Source of the DNA: Methanofollis aquaemaris
GTDB taxonomy: Archaea > Halobacteriota > Methanomicrobia > Methanomicrobiales > Methanofollaceae
Direction of reading: 5' to 3'
Length of the DNA stretch: 64,000 bases
Assembly: GCF_017357525.1 (NCBI RefSeq)
Contig: NZ_CP036172.1
Span: forward strand, 496,001-560,000
Numbering within the stretch: position 1 is the stretch's first letter; each line of letters begins with the position of its first letter. A program made the translations under genes and the position numbers. Of this stretch, positions 17,910-23,786 are shown piece after piece. A model generated the notes under the pieces. The model searched no databases. It was not told the origin of the DNA and saw only the letters and a list, made by a program, of their open reading frames with translations.

Positions 17910-17932
17910 ACAATACGCACATTGTATATATG
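17910..17932 (+). promoter_or_regulatory. Rightward promoter of the divergent 76-aa gene
   Basis: TTGTATATATG (17922-17932) is a TATA-like element facing right, with the expected start of transcription near 17955. The dyad ACAAT-ACGCAC-ATTGT (17910-17925) overlaps its upstream edge. Together with the leftward promoter this makes a compact divergent control region. Confidence 0.5.
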
Positions 17933-18014
17933 TAGGACGGACAGGCGCGGGCACGGCGACGCGAAAAACCGCCGCCGGAACCCCCTCGCATGTGTGCGCC
18001 CGGGTGGTGAAGAG

Positions 18015-18245
18015 GTGCAGCATACCCAATACACAAACAAGTTTTTGGACGTCGAATTGACAGCAGAGAAGGCGTTTGCCTTCCGGCGGTGCCTGCGCCT
18101 GGAGAAGAAGAACAGGGTGCCTGTCAGGATCATGGTCGAGCAGGAGTTATTGGATGCGGCGGGGTGCGAGCCTCGGTCCGGGGAGTTGTCGGACCTGGCA
18201 AACCAGGGCCTGACAATGATCCTGATCGCATCTGGACGACTGTAG
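18015..18245 (+). CDS. Small protein divergent from the coat operon, possible regulator
   Basis: A 76-aa soluble protein, rich in Arg/Glu/Leu, with FRRCLRLEKKNRVPVRIMVE and DLANQGLTMILIASGRL. The GTG start at 18015 is tentative; GTG at 17994 and TTG near 18057 are also in frame. It reads away from the coat gene across the shared control region, the usual place for an autoregulated viral repressor or antirepressor. No DNA-binding fold is obvious. It ends just before a T-rich terminator. Confidence 0.5.
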   Translation: MQHTQYTNKFLDVELTAEKAFAFRRCLRLEKKNRVPVRIMVEQELLDAAGCEPRSGELSDLANQGLTMILIASGRL

Positions 18246-18249
18246 AATT

Positions 18250-18404
18250 ATAGCCCTTTTTTTATCTCTTTGTCTGCCGAGCCTACGTGAAGTCGACCAG
18301 GGGCGAGGGGGGCGCCGGGATCCTGGGGGAGGTGTTGGGAGACGGCCTTTTTTCTTTTCACTGGATGCGAATGGGAAAGTTGAATAATCCGAATTACAAG
18401 GATA
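18250..18404. other. Noncoding gap with T-rich terminator; possible origin region
   Basis: CCCTTTTTTTATCTCTTT at 18253-18270 is a T-rich archaeal terminator for the rightward gene. A G-rich stretch (18295-18340) and a second T-run, CCTTTTTTCTTTTC (18345-18358), follow. As one of the few noncoding gaps near the Rep gene it is a candidate for a double-strand origin, but no recognised nick motif is visible. Confidence 0.35.
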
Positions 18405-18410
18405 GTGATC

Positions 18411-18791
18411 ATGGGAAAAAAGGGATTGTTACGTCGATTGGAAAAAGGCAAGCCCCTAACTGAGGCAGAAAGAAAAGAACTCGATGACATGATAGAGATG
18501 GATGAACATTATGTCCATGAGGATGGATCCCCAGATCTAAAAACGATGATTCAAGATGCCGTGATCCAGAGAGATGTGTGTTACGAACGATTTGGAGATG
18601 GAAGCGAAGGGGATCAACCCGGAAAAGGGGAGAAGATCGCCTCATGGAATATATTTGATAAGCCGGTCAAGTGCCCTCAATGCGGTAGTGAAGATGTTGA
18701 AGGGGGGACAGATGGCTACTCGTTAATTTATGACTGTTTTGACTGTGGGCATCGTTGGTTTGAAGATGATGATGATCTCCTGAACTTTTAA
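18411..18791 (+). CDS. Zinc-ribbon protein, TFS/TFIIS-like C-terminus
   Basis: A 126-aa protein more A/T-rich than its neighbours. Residues 1-80 are charged and helical. Residues 86-118 form a zinc ribbon with Cys88-x2-Cys91 and Cys109-x2-Cys112. The pattern CPQCGSEDV, then YDCFDCGHRW, is close to the ribbon of transcript-cleavage factor TFS and RNA polymerase subunit M. Some archaeal viruses use related proteins to act on host RNA polymerase, but many unrelated viral ribbons exist. ATG at 18411 chosen over the GTG six bases earlier. It is convergent with the Rep gene. Confidence 0.7.
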   Translation: MGKKGLLRRLEKGKPLTEAERKELDDMIEMDEHYVHEDGSPDLKTMIQDAVIQRDVCYERFGDGSEGDQPGKGEKIASWNIFDKPVKCPQCGSEDVEGGTDGYSLIYDCFDCGHRWFEDDDDLLNF

Positions 18792-18804
18792 TCGATATTC
18801 TTTT

Positions 18805-20445
18805 TTACATGAAGTCGGCGAGGCTGAGCCCTTTCAGATCAGCCGCTCCGCTCTTGCTGAGTAGACTGGTAGCAGGGGCGAAAGATAGACTCTCTTCTGC
18901 TCTTCGTTTCCTCCAGTATTCCCGTTCGTTCTCTTCCTCCTCCAGTGGGCCGGGAATGTGGGCCGGGTCGTTGTAGATCAGAGGATCCTCATACCCGCGT
19001 ACTCGAGGACGTTCAAGGCGCCGAAGGGCATCGGGAAGATCGTCCCGGTGGAACACCCCCTTAAACTGATAGTGTGGACCGTGTTCCTGTCTCCACCGCT
19101 GAACCGCCTTTTTCATTGCCGCCTTGATCTCTGCTCCTTCGTCAAGATAGCGGAGAGATTGGCTCATCGTGAAAAACCGCTTGTTGAAGGTCCAGTAGTT
19201 CCAGAAACCCTCTTCTGTAAACAGGGCCTTCTTTAGATACTTCTTCAGATAATCCGCTGGATTCTCTTCCTTCTTGGCATCCTGCGGCCGGTTTTTAGAG
19301 TCTTTCCATTCCCAACGGCCATTCCGGTTCCTGACAACATAGGCATGGACCATGAAACCCTGTTCCCGTTCAATCCCCCATTCATAGGCCAACTGTTTCC
19401 AGTCCTTAATCCAGTCGATACCAAATAACAGAATATGGTCATGGATGAGGCCGTTCTTCTGGAATTCGATCACTCGCAGGTAGGGGATCCTCACCTTGCG
19501 CCGGTGGACCTCAGCCTCATACCAGCCCCGCCAGGCTATAGATTCGTGCCGGTTGGCATCGTATAGGGACAGTCCTTTCCCTTTAAAATTGAACCGAGCC
19601 AACTGATTCCCGTCTTTGTCCTTGATTATCCGTTCCTGGGGAGAGCCAGCAGGAGACATCCAGATCTTTGGGTCAGTGGTGAGAGTGAGGAAGACGGCCT
19701 TGTCGAATAATTCCAGGCTATTATCAATTGCTGTCTCGAATTTTTTCAGCATCTCGACCTTTCGCCCGGCGTTGTTGAATCTGGTCGTGATCGGTAAGAC
19801 CACATGATCAGGACCGTCAGCCCCTCCACAATGCTCGAGTACGATCCGGTTGTTCTCGCAGTTCACCAGCCACTCCTGGAAGAGCCGGTCCTGGCGGTTG
19901 ATCCATGCCTCCAACTCTGGGTTGAGGTGTTCGGGATCGGGCCGGACAAAGAGCGGGTAATACCGCAGGTGCATTGCCCTGGCCATGGCGACCCGGCGTT
20001 CATGACTTACTCGTTTCGGGAAGAAGGATGGCAGGATCGAAAACCGCCGTTTGGTCTCCTTTTCTGAATCGGAAGAAGAAAAGGCAGGTGTGCAAAGCCT
20101 CTTGGAGTTTTGCACCTCCTGCATCAAGTTAAGTATGTTAGGGGTAGCATCTACGTACAGGCCTTTTTTCTGCTGTGGTTCGACACTGAGAGGGTCGATC
20201 ACATTGTGGTGAAGACGGACATAACCCGCCTCTTCCCACCTCTGGATCCGCCGGCGCAGCCGGTGATAGAGTGCATCTCCAGATTTTCCAGGGTGGTTGA
20301 GGACCGAGCAGACCCGATCATACAATACGGTGAACTTTGCACCGCCGAGAATCATCTTGGTGAGATCGACAGACCGATCTCCAGCAAAAAAGTGAAGGGG
20401 GCCATTGGACCCGGCGGTAAGGGGGGCAGCGTCCGTCCTGATCAC
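18805..20445 (-). CDS. Rolling-circle replication initiator (HUH superfamily, two tyrosines)
   Basis: A 546-aa Rep. Motif 1 is VFLTLTT (residues 251-257). Motif 2 is LIHDHILLFG with His335 and His337 (metal ligands). Motif 3 is YLKKYLKK with Tyr399 and Tyr403. The spacing of the two tyrosines equals that of superfamily I initiators such as phiX174 A protein, which nick and rejoin DNA in rolling-circle replication. The first 110 residues may hold a winged-helix-like domain. It starts with GTG at 20445, close after a 61-aa membrane protein gene. Replication as a circular ssDNA or dsDNA genome is inferred. Confidence 0.85.
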   Translation of the reverse strand: MIRTDAAPLTAGSNGPLHFFAGDRSVDLTKMILGGAKFTVLYDRVCSVLNHPGKSGDALYHRLRRRIQRWEEAGYVRLHHNVIDPLSVEPQQKKGLYVDATPNILNLMQEVQNSKRLCTPAFSSSDSEKETKRRFSILPSFFPKRVSHERRVAMARAMHLRYYPLFVRPDPEHLNPELEAWINRQDRLFQEWLVNCENNRIVLEHCGGADGPDHVVLPITTRFNNAGRKVEMLKKFETAIDNSLELFDKAVFLTLTTDPKIWMSPAGSPQERIIKDKDGNQLARFNFKGKGLSLYDANRHESIAWRGWYEAEVHRRKVRIPYLRVIEFQKNGLIHDHILLFGIDWIKDWKQLAYEWGIEREQGFMVHAYVVRNRNGRWEWKDSKNRPQDAKKEENPADYLKKYLKKALFTEEGFWNYWTFNKRFFTMSQSLRYLDEGAEIKAAMKKAVQRWRQEHGPHYQFKGVFHRDDLPDALRRLERPRVRGYEDPLIYNDPAHIPGPLEEEENEREYWRKRRAEESLSFAPATSLLSKSGAADLKGLSLADFM

Positions 20446-20454
20446 CTGGGGGTA

Positions 20455-20640
20455 TCAGTGCTTCAGGACGGCGCGGACGATGCCGGCGAAGTGGAGACCG
20501 ATCAGGAGCCCCACGATGAAGCCGAGGACCGGCCAGAAGAACGGCCACCAGGAGAGATCAGGCACGAGACTCCAGCCGGGACCGATGCCGGTGACGTTGA
20601 TCCACCCACCCGCGTTTGGTTCGGTGATGTCCAGGATCAC
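20455..20640 (-). CDS. Small single-pass membrane protein of the early operon
   Basis: A 61-aa protein starting with GTG whose start overlaps the stop of the preceding gene (GTGA). Residues 30-58 (PFFWPVLGFIVGLLIGLHFA) form one transmembrane helix, with a Trp-rich lead-in (GPGWSLVPDLSWW) and a basic end. It lies directly before the Rep gene. Function unknown; a membrane tether for replication or a minor virion protein are both possible. Confidence 0.6.
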   Translation of the reverse strand: MILDITEPNAGGWINVTGIGPGWSLVPDLSWWPFFWPVLGFIVGLLIGLHFAGIVRAVLKH

Positions 20641-20957
20641 GGGCTCGCCTCCCGTGGAGCATAATGGGGACAGAGATACCAGGGCCAGAACTGCGGATTG
20701 CAGTAGGTCGGGAGAGTGGTATCTCCTCGATGCCTCAAGCGACAGTAACCCGTGAAGAGGGGATCCCCACGGACATTACAGAGACCCCCATCGGTGAAAC
20801 TGTGCATACACAGATGGGCGGTCATGGGCCGACACCCACTTGATCCCCTGAGATCCCTGATTGCCGGCGTGAACTCGAAGTCCTTGCCGTCCCTGGAGAG
20901 GACCAGATCCAGCCAGGCCGGATTGACGGGAGAGAAGGCTGTGAGGGTGGCCTGCAT
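20637..20957 (-). CDS. Cysteine-containing early protein (106 aa)
   Basis: A soluble 106-residue protein with six cysteines, mostly in the second half (LCMHSFTDGGLCNVRG; YLCPHYA), plus several His. This spacing could bind zinc but fits no standard finger that I recognise. ATG start at 20957; overlaps the next gene by 4 bases. Part of the chain of short early genes. Function unknown. Confidence 0.55.
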   Translation of the reverse strand: MQATLTAFSPVNPAWLDLVLSRDGKDFEFTPAIRDLRGSSGCRPMTAHLCMHSFTDGGLCNVRGDPLFTGYCRLRHRGDTTLPTYCNPQFWPWYLCPHYAPREASP

Positions 20958-20959
20958 TT

Positions 20960-21229
20960 TTACCAGTCCTCCCCCGAATCTCGCCGGTCGTCGGCATCCC
21001 AGAGATCACAGGTGCGAGGGCAACCGCTACACCCTGGACTGTGCCGACAGACAGATCCGGCACCCGGGCAGGGGTTGTTTGCGACCCCGCCCGGACACCC
21101 CGGACAGCCGTAGCACCGGCACTCGTCACCGTTGCGCCATGCGCATTGACTGCCACGTAAGTGGGTGTGGAAGTTCAGGGTCATGCCGGTCTCCTGGAGG
21201 ATGTCGAAGAGGGTTTTGGGGGCGGTCAC
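20960..21229 (-). CDS. Cysteine-rich small protein (89 aa), putative metal-binding
   Basis: Starts with a GTG that overlaps the preceding stop (GTGA). The second half carries ten cysteines in under 50 residues, in CxC, CxxC and CxxxxxC spacings (DECRCYGCPGCPGG; CRHSPGCSGCPRTC). This suggests zinc or Fe-S binding. It is rich in Gly/Pro around the cysteines. An internal ATG at 21184 is an alternative start. No family recognised. Confidence 0.58.
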   Translation of the reverse strand: MTAPKTLFDILQETGMTLNFHTHLRGSQCAWRNGDECRCYGCPGCPGGVANNPCPGAGSVCRHSPGCSGCPRTCDLWDADDRRDSGEDW

Positions 21230-21612
21230 AGATCCCACCCCCTCTGGATAGCCTCGAACGTCTCCAGAGCGTGCGGCCCGCTCAGGATCCCGGCCGGCGT
21301 CACCAGCCGGACAGAGGACAGATCACCCGGACGAGTCCAGGGGCCGAGGTCAGAGACGGCCTGACAAAACGCCCTGGAGGCGGTGCGCACCTCGGCGGGG
21401 GTGACTGGAGGCATTAGGCCACCTCCCGACCCTCGGCGGCAGCCTCCTGGGCCGCTATTAGACGTTCCCGGAGGCGGTCGAGTTTGGCGGCGCCACCGGC
21501 CGATGTGATACTCATCGAGATTATCCAGCATGTAGGCAGTCCAGTGGGCCCATTGCCGGTGTTCGAGTTCGGCGAGGCGCTCAAGGAGCAGATCGTCAAG
21601 AAGAGGGTCCAC
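21226..21612 (-). CDS. Early-operon protein of unknown function (128 aa)
   Basis: The GTG at 21612 directly follows the previous stop. The N-terminal half is helical (LLLERLAELEHRQWAHWTAY), the middle is Gly/Pro/Arg-rich, and the end carries a conserved-looking segment (TPAEVRTASRAFCQAVSDLG). The second half could be translated separately from an ATG at 21414 that has a strong ribosome binding site, GGGAGGTGG. A 33-aa frame (21414-21515) overlaps in another register. Whether one or two proteins are made is unclear. Confidence 0.5.
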   Translation of the reverse strand: MDPLLDDLLLERLAELEHRQWAHWTAYMLDNLDEYHIGRWRRQTRPPPGTSNSGPGGCRRGSGGGLMPPVTPAEVRTASRAFCQAVSDLGPWTRPGDLSSVRLVTPAGILSGPHALETFEAIQRGWDL

Positions 21613-21996
21613 TCAGGCCACCCCCTCAGACTCGGCGCGGGTGACGCGGTGACGGGCGAGGAGGCCCGAATTGGCGACCTCGGTGAGGTGGCCGCGGGTG
21701 AGGCCGTGCCTCTCCAGCACTGCAAATTCATCCTCCCGCAGGAGAGACAACCTATATAGGATTGCCTCGGCCGCCAGGGCCGCCCGCTTGAGATGGGCGG
21801 TCTCCTCGGCGAGAGAGTCAATGGGATCCTCCATGGCGGCCATGAGGGCGAGGTCGGTCGGCGAGGCATACCGCATCATGCACTTGCGCTCGCCCCGGCC
21901 GAGGTTGAGCCAGAATTCAGGGACGGTGGCGAACACCAGATAGGGATGCACGGCACCCTGGAGAGGGCCCGGCACCCGGAGAGAGGCGGCGCTCAT
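21613..21996 (-). CDS. Early-operon protein of unknown function (127 aa)
   Basis: A mixed alpha protein with acidic and Ala-rich helices (SLAEETAHLKRAALAAEAIL) followed by LLREDEFAVLERHGLTRGHL, which could be a winged-helix or helix-turn-helix-like end (ERHGLTRGHLTEVANSGLLA). The ATG overlaps the preceding stop (ATGA). DNA binding is a weak inference. Confidence 0.55.
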   Translation of the reverse strand: MSAASLRVPGPLQGAVHPYLVFATVPEFWLNLGRGERKCMMRYASPTDLALMAAMEDPIDSLAEETAHLKRAALAAEAILYRLSLLREDEFAVLERHGLTRGHLTEVANSGLLARHRVTRAESEGVA

Positions 21997-22280
21997 GGGC
22001 TGTCCTCCAGCAGTTTAGACGGGATCCTCGGCCAGATAACCACATGGCAGACCCAATCATCCAGGGTGCCATCGACGCTCCAGTTCAGATCGTATCGCTG
22101 GGCGATCTCGTTAATTTTGAGGAGGGCAACATCGACAAAGGCCTCATCCACCAGGACAATACTACTGGTTTTGAGTTGTATGCCGTCAGGATGGACACAG
22201 GAGGGGCGGGCATCATACCACGCCACGATCTCCTTATAGGCAGCCTGAAGGACCGCCGCCACCCCGGCAGGGACGGTCAT
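21993..22280 (-). CDS. Early-operon protein of unknown function (95 aa)
   Basis: A small soluble protein with alternating beta and alpha segments (KTSSIVLVDEAFVDVALLKI; RYDLNWSVDGTLDDWVCHVV). Start and stop both overlap neighbours by 4 bases, supporting coupled translation. No domain recognised. Confidence 0.55.
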   Translation of the reverse strand: MTVPAGVAAVLQAAYKEIVAWYDARPSCVHPDGIQLKTSSIVLVDEAFVDVALLKINEIAQRYDLNWSVDGTLDDWVCHVVIWPRIPSKLLEDSP

Positions 22281-22471
22281 TCGGCGTCACCCCTTGTAAG
22301 GGCCAGATCAGATACCTTCCGTTCGACCGCGGCCCGATCCTCAGTATATCCACCGCAGTACTCCACGTTGCCGCCGTGTAGGGGCCGAGTCAGATCAATC
22401 TGACGGCCGGCAATGTACATCCGCCGATCCCCGATGATCTGCGAAAACACGCGCCACGGGCCGGGCATCAC
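22277..22471 (-). CDS. Early-operon protein of unknown function (64 aa)
   Basis: A short protein beginning GTG ATG (GTGA overlap with the previous stop). It contains RRMYIAGRQIDLTRPLHG and a charged C-terminal helix (EDRAAVERKVSDLALTRGDA). No domain recognised. Position and overlaps argue that it is expressed as part of the early operon. Confidence 0.5.
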   Translation of the reverse strand: MMPGPWRVFSQIIGDRRMYIAGRQIDLTRPLHGGNVEYCGGYTEDRAAVERKVSDLALTRGDAE

Positions 22472-22677
22472 GCCACCCCCCTCGGCACGCTTCCCACCGC
22501 CGCCGGCGGCATCTCGTCAACGACAACGATGATCCCCTTGGCCTCAAGTGTCTCCAACTGTTCCCGGATGTCCGACACGAAGGGCGACCGCCTGATCAAC
22601 TCCTCCACAATCGCCCGAGTGAACACCCCTTCAGGTCGAGGGCGGCCGCCAGCGGCGGGTATGCTGGCAGTTGACAT
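22468..22677 (-). CDS. Early-operon protein of unknown function (69 aa)
   Basis: A 69-aa protein whose ATG shares a base with the stop of the previous small gene (TAATG). The central helix (FTRAIVEELIRRSPFVSDIR) and the LEAKGIIVVVDEMPP strand segment are visible. No family recognised. Confidence 0.52.
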   Translation of the reverse strand: MSTASIPAAGGRPRPEGVFTRAIVEELIRRSPFVSDIREQLETLEAKGIIVVVDEMPPAAVGSVPRGVA

Positions 22678-22832
22678 TATGCCTCACCCCGTGCATGATC
22701 CCTCATCGCAAGAGCGCGCAGAATAGCAGACGAAAAGGTGATAATCTCAGAAGGAGAGTGGTGATCAGCGCTTCCCCACTCGGATGCTTGGCGGCTTTGG
22801 GAGGAGGGGGCGCCACTCGATTTTTCCATCAT
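22677..22832 (-). CDS. Small protein with duplicated N-terminal motif PSSQSRQASEWG (51 aa)
   Basis: A 51-aa frame from ATG ATG at 22832, directly after the stop of the RHH-like gene. Residues 9-20, PSSQSRQASEWG, are repeated exactly in the 91-aa protein at 23420-23695. After the motif the two sequences diverge; here the rest is a helix ending LRALAMRDHARGEA. The motif is encoded by the 30-bp DNA repeat at 22781-22810. The role of the motif is unknown. Confidence 0.5.
   Translation of the reverse strand: MMEKSSGAPSSQSRQASEWGSADHHSPSEIITFSSAILRALAMRDHARGEA
22781..22810. repeat. 30-bp direct repeat, copy A
   Basis: Identical to 23641-23670, beginning CGGATGCTTGGCGGCTTTGG and ending in a G-rich run. 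Similarity extends a few bases to each side. It lies within the coding region of the 51-aa gene, in the same reading frame as copy B in its own gene. Confidence 0.85.
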
Positions 22833-22833
22833 C

Positions 22834-22983
22834 TTACTCAGACTCCTGAGAATGGACAGTGTCTATCAGGCGATTTATCGTCATATCAAACGATTCTCCG
22901 GGGATTTTCTCCCCGCTCAGCCGGCGCCAAGTTTGCCCTGACACTTTGACATTCGTCCATCGTGGGATTTCGACTTTGGACAT
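22834..22983 (-). CDS. Ribbon-helix-helix/antitoxin-like protein, first gene of the early operon
   Basis: A 49-aa protein. RWTNVKVSGQTWRRLSGEKI, then ESFDMTINRLIDT, matches the short strand plus two helices of VapB/DUF7557-like antitoxin and RHH regulators common in archaea. No toxin gene is next to it, so a regulatory role on the early promoter is more likely than toxin control. A TATA-like element about 25 bases upstream suggests a leaderless message. It is divergent from the 109-aa gene at 23071. Confidence 0.65.
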   Translation of the reverse strand: MSKVEIPRWTNVKVSGQTWRRLSGEKIPGESFDMTINRLIDTVHSQESE

Positions 22984-22999
22984 GATCCATGGTGTGCAG

Positions 23000-23016
23000 G
23001 GAATATAAATAAAGGT
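23000..23016 (-). promoter_or_regulatory. Early-operon promoter
   Basis: On the minus strand, ACCTTTATTTATATTCC is a TATA-like box centred about 25 bases before the ATG at 22983, implying a leaderless start for the RHH gene and the downstream early operon to Rep. Confidence 0.55.
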
Positions 23017-23070
23017 ATCCAATGCATGCATAGGATAACATCACAATTATCATAGAGTCGGATCTGAGAG

Positions 23071-23400
23071 ATGAGTGTGAGTACGAGAAAAAGGAATATC
23101 CAGATTAGCCCTAGATTGCCCCCATCTACCTATGATTGGCTTAAGGATATGGTAGAAAGGGGAGAATATCCCAATATAAATCAGGCTGTAATTGCGATTC
23201 TAGGAGAATGCAAGACTAATTATGATATCAAACGTATTCGAGGCAAAGTATCAGATGATATCGAGGATGTTAAAAAGAGACTGGACATCTTAGAATCTGA
23301 AAACACCGCTCTTAAAACGGAACTTGAATCTATTAAAGCAAGGGAAGAACAAATTGATAAACTTACTGCCATAGTTGCAAAATATAAAGATATTCTGTAA
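23071..23400 (+). CDS. Putative regulator with N-terminal RHH-like region and coiled coil
   Basis: A 109-aa, A/T-rich gene. Residues 8-50 (IQISPRLPPSTYDWLKDMVE, then YPNINQAVIAIL) look like a ribbon-helix-helix DNA-binding unit. Residues 60-105 form a coiled coil (DIEDVKKRLDILESENTALK) suited to dimerisation. It is divergent from the early operon, as expected of a lysogeny regulator. Lower GC than its neighbours suggests recent acquisition or a different source. No exact family recognised. Confidence 0.65.
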   Translation: MSVSTRKRNIQISPRLPPSTYDWLKDMVERGEYPNINQAVIAILGECKTNYDIKRIRGKVSDDIEDVKKRLDILESENTALKTELESIKAREEQIDKLTAIVAKYKDIL

Positions 23401-23419
23401 AAGGATTCCTCCATACAAT

Positions 23420-23695
23420 CTATTTTGACATCATTTGAGCGGGAGAATCGACGATAAGGATCACACCGGCTGTGGCGAGATCTTCAAGGATACCTGGCCG
23501 AGCATGAGGGTTTCGGCGATACCACTCATCACAGATGGGGGAGGTGATCACAAGTTCTAGGGTCATTTCACTCCCATCGTGGGAGACCACGCGATCTTTA
23601 ACATTTTCTGAGTTATAATCTCCAGTAGTGTTTCCCCATTCGGATGCTTGGCGGCTTTGGGAGGAGGGGGTGCTCGTTCTGATTTTTGATATCAT
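23420..23695 (-). CDS. Protein with N-terminal motif PSSQSRQASEWG (91 aa)
   Basis: ATG at 23695 was chosen over an upstream one at 23737. The N-terminus carries the PSSQSRQASEWG motif, shared with the 51-aa protein at 22677-22832. The body has DRVVSHDGSEMTLELVITSP, which reads like a beta-rich fold, then ARPGILEDLATAGVILIVDS. No family recognised. It lies between the regulator genes and the integrase, facing the early operon direction. Confidence 0.6.
   Translation of the reverse strand: MISKIRTSTPSSQSRQASEWGNTTGDYNSENVKDRVVSHDGSEMTLELVITSPICDEWYRRNPHARPGILEDLATAGVILIVDSPAQMMSK
23641..23670. repeat. 30-bp direct repeat, copy B
   Basis: Perfect copy of 22781-22810, located inside the N-terminal coding part of the 91-aa gene. 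Because the two copies encode the same peptide in the same frame, both selection on the peptide and recent gene conversion can explain it. Confidence 0.85.
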
Positions 23696-23786
23696 GAGAT
23701 CACTGCATCTAATTCGTATCGATACTGAAATATTCATCCCGTATGCGCGGGGTGAAAGTAAATCGAAGATCGGTGTAAGATGAAAG

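Noticed and set aside
17662-18036. A 124-aa frame extending the coat-like gene upstream
   Set aside because: It reads through the TATA box and operator dyad, while the ATG at 17835 has a strong ribosome binding site; the extension has no coding character.
18250-18404. Firm call of a rolling-circle origin beside Rep
   Set aside because: No recognised nick sequence in a hairpin loop could be identified; left as a possibility only.
22834-22983. Toxin-antitoxin pair
   Set aside because: The RHH-like protein resembles antitoxins, but neither neighbour shows a PIN, RelE or MazF pattern.
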